Positions 55,730-64,000 of a DNA stretch of 64,000 nt are shown one piece after another. This DNA is from Endothia cerciana (taxonomy: Eukaryota; Ascomycota; Sordariomycetes; Diaporthales; Cryphonectriaceae), in assembly GCA_026119935.1 (NCBI GenBank), contig JALRMH010000007.1:611097-675096 (forward strand), read 5' to 3'. The translations under genes were made by a program, and so were the position numbers. The first letter of the stretch is position 1. Each line of letters begins with the position of its first letter. The notes under the pieces are model-generated. The model was given only the letters and a program-made list of their open reading frames with translations. It made no database searches and had not been told where the DNA came from.

Positions 55730-57240
55730 CTATTTTTCAGACAGGATTTGACGGAGGAACGCATCAGAGTTCGGCTTCCGGCAGAGGAGGGCCTGCACCG
55801 TCTCAGCCTCAGGTCGACCTGATCCAGGCTCCAAGAGCAACTCGCGGAACCTTCTCCCGGCGCCGTTGTCCCAAGCGTTCCCGGCAAAGACGGTGTCGTA
55901 GATATCTGCGGCGATGACTTGGCACCTACAAGTTGGTTTGCGCCGTTAGGTATTGGTCCAGATAGTCGTAGGGTTGGCCTGGGTCATATCACTAACAGAG
56001 GATATGCAAAATAGCCTGCGTCGTACTTCTTGAGGATATGGCTGAACCCAGCCTGGCCCCATCCTAGATCATGTTCAGCCCGGCCAAGGGCTATTTCCAC
56101 AATGTCAGATTTTGCCGGGTTCCAGAGCTTGGTCGTGTCCATCTCCATCGCTGCCTGTACGCTCGGCGGCGAATGGATAGTCAGGTCGAATAGTGCCAGG
56201 TGAATCTGCCGCATCATCAGGTTCGCCTTGAAGAGCCATTTAGTACGGGTGACGCCCAGAGCAATGTCCAGCGGCAGTCCCCCGGATGACTTGACGGTGT
56301 CAAGCTGCTGCTCTGCCGGGCCGCGGACCAGGGAGTGATGTTTTCCGAGGCGCATAAGCACGCCGACATCCCACGCCCAGTTCTCCATCGTCACACTGGG
56401 GATCTCGACAAAGTCCCGTGAATGCTTAGTTCCGTACTTCGTCGAGGAGACAAGGTTGTGAACGGCATGGGCCATTTCATGAATCAGTCCTTTGATGTCA
56501 TTGTGTTCAAGCAGGACTGGCTGACCCGCGGAGACCGATCGGCTGATGGCACAGATGACCGTCGATACGCTGTGATGTCGAGTTCCCTGTGTATCAATGA
56601 AAGGCCTTTGAATAGCGATGTGTGCCGTTACTGTACTTCCCGTCCCTGGCGAGGACGTCGAGGTATAGATAGCCCAGAAATTCGCCACCTTCTGGTGGAC
56701 TGTTACACACCGCACAGGTGACAACCTCGTCGTGCCACGCCTCGGCTTCAGGCATTCGTACGAAGTTGGGGCCAAAGACATCTTCGTAGACTCCAAGTAT
56801 CTCTTGGACGGTGTGCCAGAGCTCAGAGCACTCCGGAAACCTCCCCATATCAAACGAATAATGGTCCTCCTTCCAGCAGTACGAATAGTGACTGAAATCC
56901 CAGGCGAACAGCTGAGGTAGGCATTCTGGGTTGAGGTCCTGGCTACAAACAGGGTTCTCGGTGCCTTGAGAGACCCTTAGCTTCAGTTGGCGGAGCACCT
57001 TCCGTGCGGCATCACGGACTGCCTTATTCCGGAGATGTCTGAGCCAGCACGGTCCGGAGGCCCATGCTGCGGGAGGCCGAGTAATTACGGTCGTCGACCA
57101 GGGGTCGAACAGTGTTGGCGAAAGTGGCAGTCTCCGGCGTGATATTTCTGACCAGGCTATCCCTTAGTGCCGCGTGGAGGGCGACCAGAGCATGCGTTTC
57201 GGGCGAGGACAGACTCGGCGTTGAGCCCGTCGAAGACCGG
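55730..57240 (-). pseudogene. M3 metallopeptidase (thimet oligopeptidase/saccharolysin) relic
   Basis: Colinear parts of an M3 peptidase are visible. At the N-terminus is VRNITPETATFANTV (near 57150); there is a frame change near 57030, and then NKAVRDAARKVLRQL follows. The central block is LFAWDFSHYSYCWKEDHYS and GGEFLGYLYLDVLARDGKYS. After another frame shift near 56620 comes the zinc site IHEMAHAVHNL (HExxH intact), then RDFVEIPSVTMENWAWD. The C-terminus DAGYFAYPLCQVIAADIY uses a normal GT-AG intron (about 55985-55928). Large parts of the about 700-residue family are missing between the first blocks. The missing region and two frame shifts make function unlikely. Intact relatives degrade short peptides in the cytosol or mitochondria. 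Confidence 0.8.
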
Positions 57241-58408
57241 CAAAGGAGGCAAGCGGTCTAAGCCCGTTGCTTTGACTCCATCGTGGCTGGCGTGCGTGAC
57301 GGGGCCATTTGTTAACATAGCTATTCGCTGTGCCGGAGCAGGTGTGATAAGGACACAGGGACACGGCCTGTCAGCATCAGCGTTCGAGGAGGCCGTGATG
57401 AGGGGCTGCGATCACAGGCGATGGAGGGTGGCCAATGTGCATCAGATCCGATGCAAGAACCCAGATCCATGTGGATACTTTTGAGCATCCTGCTCGAAGG
57501 ACTTTGGCGATCATGCCGCGTCCGGGATGCGCAGCACACTGTCCCTTGTTGTTGGGGTTACTGGAAACTGAGAGATGGGACACGGTGAGCACGTGGAAGT
57601 GAGCTAGAACCCCAAGCCGTAGCATCGTCCATGATCGTGAACGACCCCTTGTGTAGCGGGGTCGGCGTCGTTGAGTCCATCTCGCCCTGTCACCTCGGCA
57701 GATACGAAGTATACCCAGGATACATGTAATGCCCCGACCTGAGTGCTGAGGGTCGATGGGAGGTGCGTACGGTGTTGGTACCATGTGTTTACCTCTGGCG
57801 AAGTCTGTCAAACATATCACGCTGACCACCGTTCGCGGTGAGGTGAGGTCTGTAGTGGGTGCTGATGGGAGCCAAGGATATCGCGCCCTGACCCCGTTGG
57901 AGACAGGTCCCCTGGTCCCCTGTCGGGCCTGTGCACCCCTCCAACCGTGCCCCCACCAACCCCACCCCCCACCTGCTTTCCTGTTCCTGATCCTGCTGCG
58001 CCTGGCCCAGCCCCTCCAAATTCCTCCATCACACGGAAAACATCACCACTTTTCGATATGGGTGAGTGGGCATTCCCAACCACCAGCATTTCGCGCCACG
58101 CGGTCGGCGGCCACACACACCATATCAGATGGCCTATTGAGCTGGGTAGGGGCTCTGAACGACTTCTCATATGTCCATGCGTTTCTGTTATGCTTGTGCA
58201 TGTCCTCGTCCTTCCCCCCTCCCCCCCTTCTCTCTCTCTCCTGCCCCTCCCGTTCACTACACTCATCTCAGTCGTCGTCGTCGTCTTTTTCTCCAAACAA
58301 CATCATCGAGTCTATTACGTCAGACTGGCGATTGTCTCCTGTCATTACCGTTTCTATACTTCGCGTGTACAGCTTCAATCTCACTTTTCCTATTCGCGGG
58401 GTGACAAG
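57241..58408. other. intergenic with pyrimidine-rich leader
   Basis: No supported gene. A strongly C/T-rich tract (about 58205-58262) precedes the start codon of the Ser/Thr-rich gene, typical of fungal promoters and transcription starts for highly expressed genes. Frames on both strands in this part are composed of low-complexity Pro/Ser/His text. Confidence 0.5.
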
Positions 58409-59083
58409 ATGCGCCTGTTCAGTCTGCCTGCGCCTCTCTCCGGCTTGCTACTCGCCGCCGCCTTCTTGTACCGGGCCTCGAGCTGTCTGCCAGTCGCAGA
58501 GGCGGAAGCGGAGGTGGAACACCGAGTACCAAGGTTCCATGCCCTTAGACCCCGGGAGACATACTCAATAGTGCCCATCGGCGGTCAGAGCTCGACGTCA
58601 ACGCAACAGGCCGCAACCACCGTCATCAGGACTGTCACTCCGGCTCCAAAGACGACCACAGACCAGGTCACCATCACAGCCACCTCGGCGACAGAAACAA
58701 CAATCATCGCGACGGAAATATCGGTCGTCTCGATCGCTCCCGCGACGGTCATTGAGACCCAGACAGTCACCGACCTTGTGACCTCCGCAACGTCAACCAA
58801 GACGGCCTCTGTCTCCTCTGAGACGTCTTCATCTACGAGTCTCTCCTCGTATACGACGGTCGAGCCCTCGACGGCCACCGCCTCAGCCAGCGGCACCTCT
58901 GTCATCTCTGGGTCGCTGCCGCCATATGCCACCTCCACCACCCCCTCCTCTGCCACCAGCTCTTGGACCCCGAGACCCTCCACCTTCATCACCAGCAGAA
59001 CCACCTCGTTTGATGACGGCCAGTGGCACACGACATACCCTGCCTGGAATGGCACGTCAACATATCGCGCCATTGGAAGATGA
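58409..59083 (+). CDS. Ser/Thr-rich secreted or cell-wall protein
   Basis: Single exon, 224 aa, started at the first ATG after the pyrimidine-rich leader. An upstream extension of the frame is low-complexity and unlikely. Residues 1-26 form a signal peptide (LSGLLLAAAFLYRASS). The next 35 residues have Arg/Glu, with EAEAEVEHRVPR, resembling EA dipeptide repeats cut by a dipeptidyl peptidase after kexin; a KR is absent, so this is only a similarity. From about 60 onward over a third is Ser/Thr, with short degenerate repeats of the TVTxTxT type that are expected to be O-mannosylated. There is no GPI-anchor signal; the C-terminus (WHTTYPAWNGTSTY) is polar. Function unknown, probably a wall or mucin-like protein. 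Confidence 0.72.
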   Translation: MRLFSLPAPLSGLLLAAAFLYRASSCLPVAEAEAEVEHRVPRFHALRPRETYSIVPIGGQSSTSTQQAATTVIRTVTPAPKTTTDQVTITATSATETTIIATEISVVSIAPATVIETQTVTDLVTSATSTKTASVSSETSSSTSLSSYTTVEPSTATASASGTSVISGSLPPYATSTTPSSATSSWTPRPSTFITSRTTSFDDGQWHTTYPAWNGTSTYRAIGR

Positions 59084-61362
59084 CCGCTGAGCGGATCGAT
59101 GAAGAGGCCTTTCTGCGCGAGCACAGACATGCTGGAGACCATGTTGGACGAGAAATGAGTACGCAGTAATGTATAATGATGTAGCATTGCTCATCTCCTT
59201 TATGAGACGGGCTTATGGCACTATACACCATGTAATCAAACCCAGGTTAGCAAACAAAGGATAAGTCATTATAGCTTGCGAAGGTACGGAGTATGCTCCT
59301 GAGCAAATAAACTCCATGCCAATATAGAAATAGATAAGCTGTAATAGCTACCGTCAAGACATTTCGAGAAAATGATATTGCCCTCGGCAGTTTCAAGTAT
59401 GGACCACTGATCCAATCTCCGAGCATCAGGAACAGTACTGATCAGGTTGATGATCAAAGGTGATCCAATCTGAAGAGCGCGGCTTATAAGAACACGTTCT
59501 CTGCCACCTAGATTGATTCAGTGGATAGCCCGGATATACACGTCCGCGTACTGGGCAGTAATCTGGCAAAGCACCTCAGAACCTATCAACTACCCCCCCC
59601 CCCCAAGCAAGAAAATAGCATATTTTATGTTTGATGCTCCCGGTTCTGCTCATTTACTTCTTACCTTATTATAATACCTCGTCTTTTAGGTTACACCTGC
59701 CAATTCTGGTCATGAAGTTCCCACTCCTCCGGCGCCACCAGGTCCTGCATGGACACTACCTCCAAGCTTTTCAAATAGGAATCAACTATCAACATCTGTT
59801 CATTTAGCGAGGTATGGTCTAGACTGATGAAAATGGGGCAAGTACGACTGTAACCGCCTCGCGCACAAGCAGGCAGCCGGTACATGGCCTTGGGAACAGG
59901 TGTCGTCTGGCCTCATCGAGGTTGCAGTGTACGAGGAACGAGAAGCAGGAAACTGGGGATGCGAGGACTGGATGCCAGCCTAAGAGTCTCAAGATGCCGT
60001 GGTGGTGCTTGGACTCCGTCCTGAGCAGCACGTTGAGACCAGCCTGAGCTACATGCCCGTCAAATGCCTGCCTCTGGCATGGACACGGAAGACTTTCTGG
60101 GTTATAAGCTTTTGATAATAAGTGGCAATCATGCTTCGTTGCCAAGGTTTTACTTATGTGCCTACATGACCCCCCACCTCCCGAGCCCAAACTGGGTTCA
60201 AGCCATCGTTCAGAAGGTTACCACGGCATTCCACCGCCTGCGCTTTAGCAAAGGAACAGTTGGGTCTAGACCAGAGGGCAGAGTCTGACATCTTGGCACC
60301 GGGAAGGGGGCGTCCCTGATACCTTCTTGCAGGATCCTGCCACGCTCTGTTGTTGAGACACGTCATTGAGACCTTTGTGGGCTCGCCCATTGTCTTCTGG
60401 GGCATCACGAGGAGGTCGGGCTATATGTACCGCATAAACCAAGATAACCTAAACGTGGATAGGCCCCGGGTGGTTTAATGGTAGCATCCAGCTTTGAGCA
60501 CCCCGGCCTGGGAAAAATCTTGCTCCCCCCCCCCCTCCCCGTCCCCACCGTTGCTTTATTCCTCTTTTGCCCGATGAAAGTTGGTGCTCCTTTTTCTTCT
60601 TCCGGAAACACCGCTGTGACTAGCGTTCTTGTGCGTGTTGCGGGGGGATGGACGGGGGAGGGCGCGTGTCCTTCGAGGTAGGTAGATCGCGCCCGGAGGC
60701 TTCGATGACGTTGCTGTCATGATTCATCATTATCTAAGTACGTAGGTTAGAAGGCAGGCTAGATACTAGGCGGCACAGCGTGGCGCCCGGAAGACAGCAA
60801 CTCTAGGCGTTCTTGTTGGTCCACTTCCACCTCCTTAGATGAGCACTGACTGCCATGACATGCCTTCGGGCCCCTTTGCTGTGATGATTGACAAGTTTAT
60901 ACATTTTTCTACACAGATGCCGCTAGGAATAATGGCAGTATTGATCTCTATGAACATATGAGGTTACCACGGCAGTTCACGACTACAGGCATCTGGTCAT
61001 CTGAACAGAAATGGGATCCGAGGGCGGGCGACGTCAGACGCCGATTATACGAGGGGTCCGTGATGGTAGAGCCTCAAATTCGCTGTTAATCTAAGGCTGG
61101 AGGTTTTGAGGTCCAAGTTTGATCAGAGCACAACCGCGATTCTAAGGGGGACGAAGGGATCTGTAGGAATATAATCATACGCCAGGGCAGCCGTCGGGTG
61201 GCCACGGAAGACAGAGCTTGTCCCATTAAGAATGGTATAGAATACAGGTAGCAGGCAATAAAGCGTGGCATGGGTATTTACATTAATTCAGACCTCATTA
61301 TCATTGCAAACCCGCCCCCCCCCCCTCCCAAAAAAAAAAAAAAACAGTATGGGTGTGACGCC
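59084..61362. other. gene-poor DNA with a tRNA-like fragment
   Basis: 2.3 kb with no supported CDS. The minus frames at 59691-60190 include RLLGWHP and VHCNLDEARRHLFPR, which might be a kinase-like relic, but I cannot assign it. At about 60468-60530 the text GGTGGTTTAATGGTAGCATCC looks like the D-arm of a tRNA, with no matching T-arm. Poly-C and poly-A runs lie at about 61315-61345. Confidence 0.45.
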
Positions 61363-62786
61363 TCAGTGCTCCCCAATACAGGCCAGCATTAACCTCTCGT
61401 AGTCACCACTCGTCTCGGACTTGATCCTGCGGGCGAGGTCCTTCCCGTACCGCTGTTTATACGCCCCCTTCACGTTGGCCATGTTTGCCCGATCCCAGTG
61501 GCTCCGCACCACCCTCGCGACCAGGAGGTGGTCCTTCGTGCCCGCGCCGGCCATGGCATCCTCGAGCAGCATGGCCTGGTGCATGTACCTGTCGATGCCG
61601 TGCCGCAGCTGGAACAGCAGCGCCTCCTCCATGTGGCCCCGGAACTCCTTCTTGATGACGGTCTCGAGGTCGCGCGCGTACTTGAGCTTGTACTCGTGGG
61701 CGATGGCCCTGATCTGGTTGTCGTTGCGCGTGCTGAGGATGCTGCACACGCGCATCTCGTCGGTGCCCAGCTTGCCCTCGGTCGCGGCGTACAGCGCGTC
61801 GACGTCCCGGTCGATGTCGGCCTTGACGACGGGCGCCGAGTCCTCCGCGCGGGTGGCCCCCAGGACGATCTCGAAGTGGCGCTCGGTCTTGAGGCTGAGG
61901 TCGTCCTTGACGGCGGCGACCAGGTCGCGGTGGAAGGTCGCCTTGTAGGCCGACTTGATGGCGTGGATGTCCGCGTTGCTCCTGCCCAGGAGCACGTCGT
62001 TCAGCACCTTCTCCTTGGTGCCCGGCCCGCCCATGGCCTCGAACAGCGAGTGCACGTCGTGCTGCAGCGGCCCGCGGGCGGTCGCGACCAGGCCCTTCCC
62101 GAACCAGCTCGACGTCTCGTCCTTGAGGTCCGCGACCAGGTTGCGGCGGTGGCTGCGGCTGTAGGCCTCGCCGATGGCGAGGACCTGGTAGGGATCCTTG
62201 TCGGCGAGCTCGCGGATCAGGGCCTTCTCGTCGGTGCCGAAGCCCTTCATGGCCTTGCGGATGGCGTCGGCGCAGGGCCTCGCGTCCCAGTTGGTGATCT
62301 GCGGCGGGCCATAGCCCGGGGAGGGCGGCGTCGGGTACGATGCGGCGGCCGGCGGGGGGGCGCCGTACCCAGGTGCGGGTGCGCCGTAGGCGGAGGGGGC
62401 GCCGTACTGGCCCGGCGGGGGCCCCTGGGGCGGCGGCTGCTGGTAGTAGGACTGGGGACCGCCCCCCGGCGGCATGGGTGGTGGGGCGCCGTAGCCCTGT
62501 GGAGCCGGTGGCTGGCCGTAGGGTGCAGGCGGATACGGGCTGTGAGGAGGGGCGGGAGCGTGGCCGGCGTACGGATGCTGGCCGGGGGGCGGGGGGCCGC
62601 CATACTGGCCCGGTTGCTGGTAGCCGTATTGTCCTGGTGGTGGTTGGGGAGGTGGTTGGCCGTAGTAGCTACCTTGGGGAGGCTGGCCTGTGGTGGCACG
62701 TCAGCATCTGGGTGGGCGCGGCGACCGCTGACGAGAGAAGGAGGGCGGAGGTGCTCACTGTAGGGAGGGTATCCTCCGTAAGACAT
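61363..62786 (-). CDS. annexin with long Pro/Gly/Tyr-rich N-terminus (fungal annexin XIV type)
   Basis: Exons 62786-62759 and 62687-61363 give 450 aa. Exon 1 encodes only MSYGGYPPY. Residues 10-140 are a repetitive PPGQYG/GAPPP tail, disordered and similar to the tails of annexins VII and XI. The core (about 145-450) has four annexin repeats. Repeat 1 has KGFGTDEKALI with the GxGT type II calcium loop, repeat 2 AMGGPGTKEKVL, repeat 3 EGKLGTDEMRV and repeat 4 AGAGTKDHLL; the last repeat ends at the C-terminus (ERLMLACIGEH). Annexins bind acidic membranes in a calcium-dependent way. The tail may promote assembly on membranes or phase separation. The same architecture is known from Neurospora and Aspergillus. 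GC-rich codons. Confidence 0.94.
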
Positions 62787-64000
62787 GTCTGTCGTGCAGT
62801 GCAGGTGTTGTAGGGTGGGGGCTATGGGTCAGATTATTGGTGGGCTGTAGGTACAGTATGATGTTGAAAGGACCCGTGCAGGGGCAGAGAAATGGGTATC
62901 GAGAATAAGCGGGAATGAGGGATGGAGATGCTGTTACGAGATGTGTAAGGCGGGCGCAAGTATTTATTTGTTCGTCCGTTTGCCTTGGTCGTCATCAGTG
63001 AGTGAGTTGAGTGATCCCCCTCTGGGATGAGCTTAGGTCTTAGTTCCTCCTCCTCGGGCTGACGGTCCCAGTATTCCAAGCTTGGCAACGGGGCTGTGTG
63101 TGGAAGCACTGCTCTGGGCGTTCCTGACAGGATTTCCAGGTGCTTGCTGCTGGTGTGGCTGTGTCCCATAGTGCTACGAAGCACAGGGTACGCGCTGAGG
63201 GAAGGGAAAACAATGAAGACCGGGGGAAGTCCAGCAGGGTCCGTCAGGCTTACTTAGCCCTCTAGTTCCAAGGACTCTCAGCGGGGGGGCCCACCACTGA
63301 GGCTGAAGATGACGTGCCTGCGTGCCTGAAGAAATATCGAGACGGTTGTCTCGAATGCGTTCTGTGGCGGAAGAGGTCACGTCACCAGCGAGAACGCGCC
63401 GCGCCGTCGTGCCTGGGCTCGCTGGGGGCAGTGCGTGGCCCACGCTAAGAGATGGTGGCCACGGATGGTTATCGACTTGGCCGAATTCCTACGTAAAATG
63501 ACTCCCTCCCCCCCTCTTTCAGTCACGCGGCACGCAGTGACCTATCAGTCATACCTGGTAATTCGGGAAACATTCCTGTGGTATATACTATAGGAAAGAG
63601 GGAGTCTCAAGCCGGACGATTTTATATTTCGACGCACCTTACTGCCTTGCTTTGGCTCCAATTAATTTCGATTCATATATTGGAAGTTTTCATTTCTCTT
63701 TGCCGCTGCGTATCCTCGCTTATATCAGCGACATGAATGGGCACGTTCCGTATCCTAGCGACACCCCATGGTCCGCACACCGTTCTCGGTAAAGACATGA
63801 CTACTACATTGCCCTAGACTCTAGATGTACGTACGGAGTGGCCACCCGTGCCACGCTAGATCCGGGCTCGTATTCGGATCTGGCTTCACTCATATGACTT
63901 GTCAAAGTGCAACCGTGATGGGGAGGCCCTTCGCACCATCACTCCCCGATGCATAGACCGGGCGGCTGGACCAGGCCCGGTCCCTGTAGGTATGATTCAG
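62787..64000. other. intergenic, right edge
   Basis: Promoter of the annexin gene, then unsupported short frames. AT-rich in the last 400 bp. A gene starting beyond the window cannot be excluded. Confidence 0.5.

Noticed and set aside
59691..60190. Possible kinase relic on the minus strand
   Set aside because: Only short suggestive words (RLLGWHP, HCNLDEARRHLF) with no catalytic motif; too weak to list as a gene.
61498..62763. 421-codon plus frame opposite the annexin gene
   Set aside because: Antisense shadow of a GC-rich, codon-biased gene.
10776..64000. Possible biosynthetic gene cluster or CRISPR array
   Set aside because: No polyketide, peptide or terpene synthase motifs and no regularly spaced repeats; the tandem repeats found are simple sequence.

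Overview
The window is nuclear DNA of a filamentous ascomycete (Pezizomycotina, most likely a Sordariomycete). The reasons are short 45-120 bp GT-AG introns with fungal branch points, genes on both strands with no operons, family content typical of moulds (AA9 lytic polysaccharide monooxygenase, HET domain, DUF6594, fungal annexin, secreted PEBP, single-copy PPG1 and DDB1), and relic genes carrying G:C to A:T type nonsense codons of the kind left by repeat-induced point mutation (RIP). I worked out exon structures by hand. Each multi-exon model sums to a whole number of codons and gives a protein continuous across the splice points.

Layout. 1-6 kb: a secreted precursor with several Kex2-type sites (2082-3112, -) in gene-poor DNA, then a broken short-chain dehydrogenase. 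6-18 kb, mostly intact: a GNAT acetyltransferase, a small one-helix protein, phosphatase PPG1, a 1317-aa protein with two related cysteine-protease-like domains (one lacking the Cys), a RING protein and a stand-alone dethiobiotin-synthetase-like protein. 18-23.5 kb: a degenerate island with relics of an APH-type kinase, a HET-domain protein, a membrane protein and an unidentified gene. 23.7-43 kb, the gene-rich core: secreted PEBP, a secreted alanine-rich protein, the Rieske subunit of complex III, DDB1, AA9 LPMO, a two-HKD phospholipase-D-like protein and a secreted M28 aminopeptidase.

43-48.3 kb is a long gene-poor, repeat-bearing stretch. 48.3-64 kb holds a secreted aldose 1-epimerase, two NAD(P)-binding-fold proteins on either side of a DUF6594 relic, an M3 metallopeptidase relic, a Ser/Thr-rich secreted protein and an annexin with a Pro/Gly/Tyr-rich tail.

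Intact housekeeping genes (PPG1, Rieske, DDB1, annexin) are interspersed with secreted enzymes for plant polymer and peptide use (AA9, M28, mutarotase) and with gene graveyards. I see no canonical biosynthetic cluster, CRISPR array, rRNA or convincing tRNA. The most unusual item is the duplicated, partly inactivated protease-like domain pair at 10776-14774.
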